A stretch of 64,000 nt of DNA from Saprospiraceae bacterium (lineage in GTDB: Bacteria > Bacteroidota > Bacteroidia > Chitinophagales > Saprospiraceae), in the NCBI GenBank assembly GCA_016787415.1, contig JAEUUT010000222.1, positions 1-64,000 on the forward strand, in the 5' to 3' direction. Numbering within the stretch: position 1 is the first letter of the stretch; every line of letters begins with the position of its first letter. Position numbers and translations under genes: made by a program. Positions 51,957-59,651 of this stretch are shown here, piece by piece. The notes below the pieces were generated by a model. The model had not been told where the DNA came from. It did no database searches and saw nothing but the letters and a program-made list of their open reading frames with translations.

Positions 51957-52245
51957 ACTTAATAACCACCTCCTTAATATAATCCTCACCCAGTTCTTCA
52001 TTGAGCAGGGTGAGGATTTTTTCTTTAGCGAAAGAAAGTTCGTGTTTGAGTGGCGCCGAAACAATAGTGAGATAGAGCACGTTTTTACGCACCTGAATTT
52101 GGGTGGTGTAGGTTGATATGGTTTTTCCCATGAGTTCATGCCACAAATTTCTGATCCGTGTTTCATTGAGTTGAGGGCCCAGGCGGTATTCCTGGATCAT
52201 CTCTTTCATGGCATCCTGCAAGTGGAGTTCATTGCTCTTCTTCAT
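51955..52245 (-). CDS. DUF721/DciA-like protein
   Basis: 96 residues, single DUF721 domain: an N-terminal helix (LHLQDAMKEMIQEYRLGPQL), the family WHELMGKTISTYTTQIQVRK and a C-terminal LYLTIVSAPLKHELSFAKEK. In many bacteria a DUF721 protein (DciA) helps load the replicative helicase DnaB, and Bacteroidota carry short versions like this. Role here by family only. Its stop codon abuts a heptamer palindrome and its upstream side faces another (52267-52365). Confidence 0.88.
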   Translation of the reverse strand: MKKSNELHLQDAMKEMIQEYRLGPQLNETRIRNLWHELMGKTISTYTTQIQVRKNVLYLTIVSAPLKHELSFAKEKILTLLNEELGEDYIKEVVIK

Positions 52246-52266
52246 TCCCCAAAGATATGGGTTTTT

Positions 52267-52365
52267 AGTTATGAGTTATGAGTGTTAAGTACTTTGCTTT
52301 TGGCTTCTTCAAAAGAGTGGCCAAAAGCAAAGTACTTAACACTCATAACTCATAACTCATAACTC
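52267..52365. repeat. Perfect 38-bp palindrome with GAGTTAT heptamers (copy E)
   Basis: Arms 52267-52304 and 52320-52357 are perfectly complementary over 38 bases with a 15-base loop (52305-52319). One extra heptamer unit is present on the right (to 52365). The heptamer and loop match copy C (37198-37302), with 12 of 15 loop bases identical, while the inner stem differs. It occupies the gap between two leftward genes, ending 2 bases from the stop codon of the HhH gene. Confidence 0.95.
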
Positions 52366-52367
52366 TC

Positions 52368-53033
52368 CTACTTCCCTCCTTTCAACTCATCCTGCAACTT
52401 CTTCAATTCGTCCCACTTGCCTTCGTCGGCGAGTTTGGCCTGATGAGGCCATGTGCCCGGGTCGTGTATCTGGAAGTTGGGGCCTGCAGCGTGCAATATA
52501 CCGCTGATGGCATCTGCCGCCGTTTTAGAGAGTTTATTCCAGGTGTCAATACCTTCTTTAATGAGCAGGTCGGCGATTTTCGGGCCGATACCTTCCACAA
52601 TTTTCAGGTCGTCCATTTTGTATTTTGTACCAGCAAACAGGATGGTTGCAGCAGCAGCGGCTTTGGCTACCTTGGCTGCACCACCTCCGCCTGCGCCTGC
52701 ATTGTTGAGTTGTTCGCGCAATGCCATACGTTCGCTTTCGCACAACATAAGATCGCCTTTCGATTTACGAAGCGCTTCATTCAGGCGCTCCAGTTCGGCA
52801 TCTCTCTGTGAAAGTTGAACACGCAGATCAGTCGTTTCGCCGGTCAGGCTACTCACTTTTGTATTCAGTTCTCCATTCGAAGTAGTCAGGGTGTTGATCT
52901 GATCTTTCATTCCCCCGACGTTGTGGAAAAGGTAGCCAGCCAGCCAACCCAAAAGAAAGGGCAGGAGGCAAAGTGCAAGAGCCATCGGAAGATGGTCCAT
53001 AAAAGTACATTGCAGAAAAATATAGGTAAGCAT
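52368..53033 (-). CDS. Membrane-anchored coiled-coil protein with C-terminal helix-hairpin-helix domain
   Basis: 221 residues (ATG 53033; ATG 53000 is an equally good start). One N-terminal membrane helix (MALALCLLPFLLGWLAGYLF) is followed by a coiled coil (about 45-110) and an Ala/Gly-rich linker (AGGGGAAKVAKAAAAATILF). The C-terminal HhH domain reads LKIVEGIGPKIADLLIKEGI, then AADAISGILHAAGPNFQIHD, TWPHQAKLADEG and ELKKLQDELKGGK. HhH domains usually contact DNA or proteins non-specifically; tethered to the membrane its partner is unclear. It lies 21 bases after the OmpA gene and is probably co-transcribed with it. Confidence 0.8.
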   Translation of the reverse strand: MLTYIFLQCTFMDHLPMALALCLLPFLLGWLAGYLFHNVGGMKDQINTLTTSNGELNTKVSSLTGETTDLRVQLSQRDAELERLNEALRKSKGDLMLCESERMALREQLNNAGAGGGGAAKVAKAAAAATILFAGTKYKMDDLKIVEGIGPKIADLLIKEGIDTWNKLSKTAADAISGILHAAGPNFQIHDPGTWPHQAKLADEGKWDELKKLQDELKGGK

Positions 53034-53054
53034 GGTATTGTTCGTTTTGAAATA

Positions 53055-53855
53055 TTAACGGTTGACGGTGATAACTACCCGGCGGTTCTGGTGGCGACCA
53101 TCTTCGGTACCATTGTCGGCCACGGGCTCAGATTCGCCTTTGGAGCCTGTTTGGATACGGTTGTTGGCAATGCCGTTATCCGTCAGGATTTTAGCAACAG
53201 ACTGGGCACGTTTGAGGCCAAATGCCTGGTTGCTGGCGGCTTCTCCCACATCGTCGGTGTGACCCGTTACGACAAATGATGCATTGTCGCCCTTGTGTTT
53301 TTCACACAATTCTTTCAAGTAGGCGTCTACTTTCGGATCGTGTTCTTTCTCCGTCGAATTGAAAGGGAATAGCAAAATCACATCCTTGTCGGACTCGATA
53401 ATAGCGCTGTCTTCTTTTTTCAGTACCATTTTCGACCAGGAGAAGGACGCAGATTCCTTTGGATCGCCGTTTTCAACCAAACCGTCATTTACCAGAGATG
53501 CGGCAAGCCGAACGCGGCTGGCTGGAATTTCGGGCGCCAGCATGTCGCGAATGGTGGCAGCGCGGGCAAGCGCAAGTTTTTCGCCATCTTTTTCATCGCT
53601 GCGATAATGGCCGGTGATAACCAGGGTATCGCCCTGCCCACCTTTTTTGAGCAGGTCTTTTTTCCAGGCAGCGAAATTGGCATCTTCGACAGGCTTGTCC
53701 ATGTTCCATTTGAACAATGGCGCCCCGGATGTTTGCACACCCAGCGTCGATTCATCTCCACAACAATGCCGGACCTGGTAATTGTGCCAGAAGTTGGCGC
53801 ACCAGATGGTATATCCGACCATTAAGAGGAGGATTAACCAGAGTGGAATTTTCAT
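53055..53855 (-). CDS. OmpA-family peptidoglycan-binding protein with N-terminal anchor
   Basis: 266 residues. An N-terminal hydrophobic helix (MKIPLWLILLLMVGYTIWCA) lacks a clear cleavage site and may stay as an anchor. A middle domain of about 100 residues contains an OmpA-like half (LVITGHYRSDEKDGEKLALA RAATI). The C-terminal OmpA domain (about 165-266) has ILLFPFNSTEKEHDP, VTGHTDDVGEAASNQAFGLKRA and NRRVVITVNR, the residues that bind diaminopimelate of peptidoglycan. First gene of a two-gene unit with the HhH protein. Confidence 0.88.
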   Translation of the reverse strand: MKIPLWLILLLMVGYTIWCANFWHNYQVRHCCGDESTLGVQTSGAPLFKWNMDKPVEDANFAAWKKDLLKKGGQGDTLVITGHYRSDEKDGEKLALARAATIRDMLAPEIPASRVRLAASLVNDGLVENGDPKESASFSWSKMVLKKEDSAIIESDKDVILLFPFNSTEKEHDPKVDAYLKELCEKHKGDNASFVVTGHTDDVGEAASNQAFGLKRAQSVAKILTDNGIANNRIQTGSKGESEPVADNGTEDGRHQNRRVVITVNR

Positions 53856-53956
53856 GTGTTAGTTGATTTATCGTTTTGACAATGTATTGTTTTGGCAAAT
53901 ATCTACAACGAAAAATAAAAATAGAGGTATTTTACAGAAAACTTTACAAAAAATTT

Positions 53957-54691
53957 TCATTTGCCCACTTTATAAAAAATTGCCTTTCGAATATCCCAGC
54001 GGTAGCGCAGGGTTCGAGTCGACACTTTGGCTGCACTGCCATTTTTCTTTTGTTCCACAATTTGGGTAAGCATAATATCTGGTAACGGCTCTACAACGGG
54101 TTCATAGCGCACTTGCATGAAGGATATTTCGCGGAACTGTTCGGGATTTTGCTCCTTTTCTCCTGTTTTCTCCAGATCGATTTCGGCTGCTTGACGCGCG
54201 CTGAACGGTTCGTACAACACCCATTTGGTGGTGATAATACCCATGCCGTACCAGTCTTCCTTGATAGACAGGAATGCTTTTTTACCGATCGATATCAAAG
54301 AAAACTCAAGGGGAGCATATTCTCCAGGGGCGCCCTCGTGCAAGCGGTAGTGCATGTGGCGCAGGTTCCAGCCCTGCGCAGTTTTTTCCAGTCGGGCAAA
54401 ATTGAAAATGTAGCCTTCTACCGTAAACAACACCCATGCTTCCTTTCGACCATCTACCTCACGAAATGCGATGGTATCTACACCGGCAAACAGGCCGCCG
54501 TTGGCATCCACCCCGAACGTGTCGAGGGTGGCCTGTGTGTTGGGAAGTGTCCAGAATTTATCGGCCCTGGAATACCGGGCGCCCAGTACTTCACGCATGA
54601 AGGAGGACTTATCGAGGGTTTTGAGCGTTTTTTGTTGGGCGCAAAGGGTTTGTACCGTAAAAATCGGAATCAGGAATAAGAACAATCGCAT
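53957..54691 (-). CDS. Secreted protein of unknown function
   Basis: 244 residues with a signal peptide (MRLFLFLIPIFTVQTLCAQ). The mature part is beta-rich and aromatic, with a charged central segment (EIDLEKTGEKEQNPEQFREI) and a basic tail (TLRYRWDIRKAIFYKVGK). No family, motif or catalytic residue is recognised. It lies downstream of a 16-bp palindrome (54792-54824) and is probably a single-gene unit. Confidence 0.65.
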   Translation of the reverse strand: MRLFLFLIPIFTVQTLCAQQKTLKTLDKSSFMREVLGARYSRADKFWTLPNTQATLDTFGVDANGGLFAGVDTIAFREVDGRKEAWVLFTVEGYIFNFARLEKTAQGWNLRHMHYRLHEGAPGEYAPLEFSLISIGKKAFLSIKEDWYGMGIITTKWVLYEPFSARQAAEIDLEKTGEKEQNPEQFREISFMQVRYEPVVEPLPDIMLTQIVEQKKNGSAAKVSTRTLRYRWDIRKAIFYKVGK

Positions 54692-54791
54692 GGGAGTAAG
54701 GATGGTTATAGCAGATTATGGGCATTGTGGGTGTCTCACAAGTCCTGGTTTCAAAAAGAATGAAAAATTTTATTCTACTTCTGATGCTTTT

Positions 54792-54824
54792 AGACTTTCC
54801 AGGTTTTAAAAACCTGGAAAGTCT
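54792..54824. repeat. Perfect 16-bp palindrome
   Basis: AGACTTTCCAGGTTTT and its exact complement flank a single central base. It lies in the 251-base gap between the saccharopine-dehydrogenase-like gene and the secreted unknown, both leftward. It may form a stable hairpin at the 3' end of the former transcript. The rest of the gap shows nothing else. Confidence 0.9.
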
Positions 54825-54942
54825 GGCGCCTCGACGAAATAAGATTTTGCACTTATTTTGAAAACGGCACTTATGATACGCCTCAATATCCAATGATACG
54901 GGAATAATACAAAATCCCGATAATCTACTCTAAACGAATCCT

Positions 54943-56154
54943 TTACGATCCGGTCACATAGTCCTGCAAATATTCAAAAGCAGGCGTTAAAGCATTTTTT
55001 TCTGTAATGGTGGCGCGTTCCAGCACGTCGTTGTGCAGGCCTTTCGCCAGTTCCGGAAGGATGTGTTCGACCAGTTGATTTCCAAAAAAAACAGAGGCAT
55101 CACGGGGCAGTTCGGAGGGCAGGTTATCGATAGCCATGACGTCGACGGCGCCTCTTTGGTAGGGAGGTGTTTCCAAACCTGTCTGCGCATCAAATCCAAA
55201 TACCGGATCGTCGATATGAGTCGGCCGAATGGTACAGGGAACGGATGCACCTGGCATGATGTCGCATGTGACATCACCAATCACCTGAATTCTGAAATCA
55301 GGCCTGCGCATATCCTCTACACTGAAAAAAGCAGGCGCTTTTTTATCGTAGAAAATGCCATTGATAAAGATATCCGCTTTTTGAGCAAAAGGCAGGAAAG
55401 CGCTTTGGTAGCGTTCGCCGTGGCTGTAAAATTCTTTTTTGTCAAAAACGCCGGAAGGATCGATTGGCCTGGCATAGTGAACGGCGTGAATCTGGGTAAA
55501 AACAGGGCCATCAAATGTTTCATTCAGAAATGCCTCGGGGCTAACCTGCTCGATGCCCATATCCAGCAGGTTTTTGGCAGCGCCGGAAGCGACACGCCCC
55601 GAACCGGTGAGTACAATCCGAAAATTGGGCAAGGTTGTTTTATTATAAATTTCCAGCACTTCGGCATAGTCGTGGCTTTCGCAGAGGCGAGGCAGGCTGA
55701 ACTGGCCGGTCCGTTTGCCCCATGTCCAGATCGAATTGTGTGCGCCAACGATACCTGCATAAAAGCCGAATGCTACCAGACGCTCTCCTTTTTCATTGGT
55801 TAGCACCTCATAATCGATCATGCGGATGCCTTTGGCAAGCATTGCCTGCAACAGAGGGCGGTTATAGGGCTGTTTTTTGATGGTATGCGAAAAAAACAGG
55901 TACGTTTTGTTCGGTATCAATTGATCGATGGGGACTTCTTTCACCCCCATCAATACATCACATTCGCTGAGGTCTTCTTGTATGGTAAGGCCTTTTGCAG
56001 CAAATTCCGCATCTTTAAAACAGCGTATCGGAGATGGCTGTACGATGATGTGTATGGGCAAACGAGTTTGTACTTCAGCGCATTGCTCGGGGCTTAGCGG
56101 CACCCGTGCGTCGGGTGGCACTTTTCCTTCACGGATAATTCCAACTTTCAACAT
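54943..56154 (-). CDS. Saccharopine-dehydrogenase-like (lysine-forming type) oxidoreductase
   Basis: 403 residues. The N-terminal IIREGKVPPDARVPLSPEQC and the Rossmann segment IVLTGSGRVASGAAKNLLDM match the alanine-dehydrogenase/PNT/lysine-forming saccharopine-dehydrogenase superfamily. The C-terminal IQVIGDVTCDIMPGASVPCT and IDNLPSELPRDASVFFG fit the saccharopine branch. Such enzymes act reversibly on an amino acid and 2-oxoacid with NAD(H). Lysine catabolism is one possibility, since lysine synthesis here goes through dapF. The exact substrate is inferred. Confidence 0.85.
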   Translation of the reverse strand: MLKVGIIREGKVPPDARVPLSPEQCAEVQTRLPIHIIVQPSPIRCFKDAEFAAKGLTIQEDLSECDVLMGVKEVPIDQLIPNKTYLFFSHTIKKQPYNRPLLQAMLAKGIRMIDYEVLTNEKGERLVAFGFYAGIVGAHNSIWTWGKRTGQFSLPRLCESHDYAEVLEIYNKTTLPNFRIVLTGSGRVASGAAKNLLDMGIEQVSPEAFLNETFDGPVFTQIHAVHYARPIDPSGVFDKKEFYSHGERYQSAFLPFAQKADIFINGIFYDKKAPAFFSVEDMRRPDFRIQVIGDVTCDIMPGASVPCTIRPTHIDDPVFGFDAQTGLETPPYQRGAVDVMAIDNLPSELPRDASVFFGNQLVEHILPELAKGLHNDVLERATITEKNALTPAFEYLQDYVTGS

Positions 56155-56197
56155 GAATAATTTCGGTCAATCTGGTTAGGCAAAATCAGCGTACAAG

Positions 56198-56256
56198 GCC
56201 AGTAGAGTATGTTGAGATTTCGCTGCCGAGGCGAAATCTCAACATACTCTACTGGC
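56198..56256. repeat. Perfect 26-bp palindrome (copy G)
   Basis: Arms 56198-56223 and 56231-56256 are perfectly complementary over 26 bases with a 7-base loop. It lies between two leftward genes, 13 bases after the E1 stop codon. It has no tandem heptamer, unlike copies C, D and E. Confidence 0.93.
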
Positions 56257-56269
56257 ACATGTCTCGTCC

Positions 56270-58663
56270 TCAGCCTTCCTGCATCATTTCCAGGACTTTC
56301 CGAACGACATCTTCCACTTGTGGTTTGGAATGATAGTCGCCGTCTTGTCCATAAGCAGGTCGGTGCGGTTTGGCGGTCAGGGTAGCAGGACTGGCGTCGA
56401 GGTAACGATAACCACCCTGTTTTTCGAGTATTTGCTGCAAGAGGTATGCGGACGCTCCTCCATCGAAATCTTCATCGAGCACGAGGATGCGGTTTGTTTT
56501 TTTCAGGCTGTTCAGGCAAACCTGTGGCAGGTCAAAAGGCAAAAGCGTTTGAATATCAATAATTTCTATTGAAACCTGCTTTTCCAGCAAGGCTGCTGCC
56601 TCTTCAGCGATGCGCACACATGCGCCATAGGTAACCAGCGTCAGGTCGGCGCCGCTGCGAAGGATTTCCGGCACACCCAGTGGAACGGTAAAAGTGCCGA
56701 TGTTGTCAGGCAAACGTTCCTTAAAACGATACCCGTTGAGCACTTCCACCACAATGGCAGGGTCGTCGCCTTGCAGCAAAGTATTGTACATGCCCGAAGC
56801 CTGTACCATATTGCGGGGTACACAAACATGCATCCCGCGAAGCGAGCCCAGCATCATACCCATGGGCGAACCGCTGTGCCAAACACCTACCAGGCGATGG
56901 CCCCTGGAACGAATAATGGCCGGAGCGGCCTGCAAGCCATTGGTGCGCCAGCGGAGGGTACACAAATCGTCGGATACCGGCGCCAGTCCATACAACAGGT
57001 AATCCAGGTACTGTATTTCTGCAATTGGGCGTAGACCGCGCATGGCCATTCCGATGGCCTGCCCCATAATGGTCCATTCCCGAATACCTGTATCAAAAAC
57101 GCGCGCTTCGCCATGCTTTTGCTGCATGCCGCGAAGGCCCTGATTTACGTCCCCAATATTGCCCACATCTTCTCCAAATGCAAAAACATCGGGATGGTGC
57201 GTAAAATGATAATCGAAGCAGGCATTCAAAATTTCGTAGGCATCCTTCATCGGCGAGTTGTCCGAATAAAGCGGCTTTACTACCGGAACCTGCATCGGCG
57301 AACGGGGTGTTTCGCTCAACAGGTGGCTCGAATAGATTTGGTCACCTTCTGTAATCTCACTGCTGACAAATGCCTGGAGCGCTTTTACATCGGCGCTGTC
57401 TTTACCCATAATCGTCGTGACGGCGCGGCGGGCGATTTGTAGCAATTCAAAGCGCAGTGGCTCCCGTTTTTGTTCCAGTTCTTCGGCCATTGCCGACAAT
57501 TCAGTCCCTTCGGGGTATGTCGTACGCAGGTTTTGCAACAAGGAAAGCAGTTGTTTCCGTAATTCACCCACTCGGTCGTGGTAAGCATGGTATGCCTTGT
57601 GAGCGGCGTCTATTACTTCCTTCTTGGCTTCAGCCTTGATGCGATCGATCTCTTCCTGGCTGGCAATGCCGGTTTTCACCATCCAGTCAGCCATGCGGCG
57701 GTTGCAATCGAATTCTTCTTCAAATGCCAGCCGTTCCGGGCTTTTGTATCGGCGGTGGTCGCCGGAGGTGGAATGCCCGAGTTGTTGGGTTACCTCTTCG
57801 ATATGTATCAAGGCAGGAATGTGCGTACGACGCATTTCTGCAATGGCATTGGTGTACATTTCACACAAGGCCGGATAATCCCAGGCCTTGCAATTGTATA
57901 TCTTGATACCATTCGTTTTGTTCTTGGGATCTATTTCCAGTCCGGCCATCGCCTGTGAAATACTTTCCTTGACTGTCTGATACCGCTTGGGTACGCTGAT
58001 GCCATACCCGTCGTCCCACACACTCACAGCCAGCGGAATTTGCAATACGCCAGCGGCATTCATGGTTTCCCAGAAGGGGCCTTCAGAAGTAGAGGCATCG
58101 CCAATGGTCATGAAAGTCACTTCATTGCCGTTGTCAGACAAATCGCCGCAAATAGCCGGATTTTCCCTGAATTTCTTTGAAGCAAAGGCAAGTCCAATGC
58201 CCCGTGCAACCTGGCCGGCAGTGGGGGCAATGTCAGAAGTGATGTTGTACCTGTTTTTGAGGTCAACGAAATGGCCTGTTTCATCCACAAATTTTGTAGC
58301 CGGGTGGCTATTCATTTGACGGCCTCCGGAGAAAGGATCGTTGTAAGGATCGCCGTACAACTGTCCGAAAAAAGTGAAAGGCGTCATCTCTCCCAGCGCA
58401 AAAAGCAGGGTTTGGTCGCGGTAATACCCGGCGCGGAAATCGCCTTTTTTCCAGGCTTTGGCCATGGCTACCTGTGCCACCTCCTTGCCATCACCGATGA
58501 TGCCAAAGTTGGCTTTCCCCATCAGCACCTCTCGGCGCGCCACAATGCTTGCCTCCCTGCTGATACAACAGATGTAAAAATCGTGGAGTACTTCCTTCCG
58601 ATAAGCCTCCTGGTTCGGAGTGCCGGTTTTTTTGCGGTCAGTAGAAGTGGTGGTAGCGACCAT
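56270..58663 (-). CDS. Branched-chain 2-oxoacid dehydrogenase E1, fused alpha and beta subunits
   Basis: About 797 residues from MVATTTSTDRKKTGTPNQEA (ATG 58663). Residues about 20-400 are the E1-alpha fold (NITSDIAPTAGQVARGIGLA, GDASTSEGPFWETMNAAGVL, SVWDDGYGISVP binding thiamine pyrophosphate). Residues about 460-797 are the E1-beta fold (FGEDVGNIGDVNQGLRGMQ, GVWHSGSPMGMMLGSLRGMH, GACVRIAEEAAALLEKQV). It decarboxylates branched-chain or related 2-oxoacids for transfer to a lipoyl-E2; E2 and E3 are not in this window. The single-chain fusion is common in Bacteroidota. Confidence 0.92.
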   Translation of the reverse strand: MVATTTSTDRKKTGTPNQEAYRKEVLHDFYICCISREASIVARREVLMGKANFGIIGDGKEVAQVAMAKAWKKGDFRAGYYRDQTLLFALGEMTPFTFFGQLYGDPYNDPFSGGRQMNSHPATKFVDETGHFVDLKNRYNITSDIAPTAGQVARGIGLAFASKKFRENPAICGDLSDNGNEVTFMTIGDASTSEGPFWETMNAAGVLQIPLAVSVWDDGYGISVPKRYQTVKESISQAMAGLEIDPKNKTNGIKIYNCKAWDYPALCEMYTNAIAEMRRTHIPALIHIEEVTQQLGHSTSGDHRRYKSPERLAFEEEFDCNRRMADWMVKTGIASQEEIDRIKAEAKKEVIDAAHKAYHAYHDRVGELRKQLLSLLQNLRTTYPEGTELSAMAEELEQKREPLRFELLQIARRAVTTIMGKDSADVKALQAFVSSEITEGDQIYSSHLLSETPRSPMQVPVVKPLYSDNSPMKDAYEILNACFDYHFTHHPDVFAFGEDVGNIGDVNQGLRGMQQKHGEARVFDTGIREWTIMGQAIGMAMRGLRPIAEIQYLDYLLYGLAPVSDDLCTLRWRTNGLQAAPAIIRSRGHRLVGVWHSGSPMGMMLGSLRGMHVCVPRNMVQASGMYNTLLQGDDPAIVVEVLNGYRFKERLPDNIGTFTVPLGVPEILRSGADLTLVTYGACVRIAEEAAALLEKQVSIEIIDIQTLLPFDLPQVCLNSLKKTNRILVLDEDFDGGASAYLLQQILEKQGGYRYLDASPATLTAKPHRPAYGQDGDYHSKPQVEDVVRKVLEMMQEG

Positions 58664-58718
58664 GCTTGTCAGGTAAAAGTTGGCGATTGGTAGATGGATG
58701 TGTATTTGAAAAGGCGAG

Positions 58719-58726
58719 CAAAAGTA
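58719..58726 (-). promoter_or_regulatory. Candidate -7 box (TACTTTTG) for the E1 gene
   Basis: On the - strand TACTTTTG fits TAnnTTTG, 55 bases before the E1 start codon. No good -33 element was seen. Confidence 0.45.
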
Positions 58727-58912
58727 AAGCAATTTTTAGCGAATGAATCCATTCATCCAAGTCGCAGGCTATTTTACAGGTGGCAACACACCATGCTCCA
58801 ACCATTAAAATTCAGGTGTATAATTGGGTTTCCAGAAATAAGTTGGAGTGTATGGTACCTATCAAAATATTAAATTTTTGAAAACTCATCATTTTCAAAG
58901 TTTTTTTTGACC

Positions 58913-58920
58913 TAATTTTG
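58913..58920 (+). promoter_or_regulatory. Candidate -7 box (TAATTTTG) for the DksA-like gene
   Basis: TAATTTTG matches TAnnTTTG, 57 bases before the ATG at 58978. Confidence 0.45.
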
Positions 58921-58977
58921 CCCCGCAAAAGCCCGAAAGAAATTCTCAAACACACCGTAATTTTTAACCTGACAATT

Positions 58978-59565
58978 ATGAACGAGCCTAAACTAAGGTA
59001 CAGCGACGAAGAATTACAAGAATTCAAAGTGCTGATCGATGGCAAACTGATACAGGCCCAGGAGGAATTGAATACCACCCAACAACAGATTGCCGACCTC
59101 AATGAGAACGGTTTTAATCAGCAAGGAGGTGACTGGTACGATGACTCAACGACGCATACCGACCTGGAAATGCTTCAGCGAATGATGATGCGTCAGCAAC
59201 GTTATGTTCAGGATTTGCGCAATGCATTGCTTCGTATTCAAAATAAAACATACGGCATTTGCAGTGTTACCGGCGTTTTAATCGACAAGAGCCGCTTACG
59301 ACTGGTGCCACATGCCACTAAAAGTATCGACGGTAAAAACATTGCCAACTCAGGAAAGGATACGCCACAGGAAAATGGTGGCGAATTCTTCAATGCCGGT
59401 GGCGAAGAAGGCGAACGCCCTGCCGGCAAGCCCATTGGCGACAAGGTGCGGCTCCCTGGCAAACGCCCGGCTGCCCCAGGTGGCAGCGACGACTGGGAAA
59501 TCGATAATGAATCGATGGAAGACGCCGGTTATGAACGCCGCAAATTCGAAGAAGACGAAGAATAA
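58978..59565 (+). CDS. DksA/TraR-type regulator with degenerate zinc site
   Basis: 195 residues from ATG 58978 (MNEPKLRYSDEELQEFKVLI). The coiled-coil region (about 10-75, EEELNTT-type helices) and the globular YGICSVTGVLIDKSRLRLVP match DksA/TraR proteins that enter the RNA-polymerase secondary channel. Only one cysteine of the usual four-cysteine zinc finger remains, a pattern seen in Bacteroidota members. A long, acidic and probably disordered tail (about 125-195; GEEGERPAGKPIGDK, SDDWEIDNESMEDA) follows. A 14-bp terminator lies after the stop. Confidence 0.88.
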   Translation: MNEPKLRYSDEELQEFKVLIDGKLIQAQEELNTTQQQIADLNENGFNQQGGDWYDDSTTHTDLEMLQRMMMRQQRYVQDLRNALLRIQNKTYGICSVTGVLIDKSRLRLVPHATKSIDGKNIANSGKDTPQENGGEFFNAGGEEGERPAGKPIGDKVRLPGKRPAAPGGSDDWEIDNESMEDAGYERRKFEEDEE

Positions 59566-59598
59566 TTGAACAGCAATTCTTTGTGTTCTAATATCTGC

Positions 59599-59644
59599 TC
59601 CCGGATATTTCGTGTACTGATCGAAATATCCGGGATTTTTTTTT
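59599..59644 (+). terminator. Strong intrinsic terminator between convergent genes
   Basis: TCCCGGATATTTCG/CGAAATATCCGGGA (59599-59612, 59622-59635) make a perfect 14-bp stem with a 9-base loop, followed by nine T (59636-59644) on the + strand. It ends the DksA-like transcript and also lies at the 3' end of the leftward peptidase. Confidence 0.92.
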
Positions 59645-59651
59645 GCGGCTC

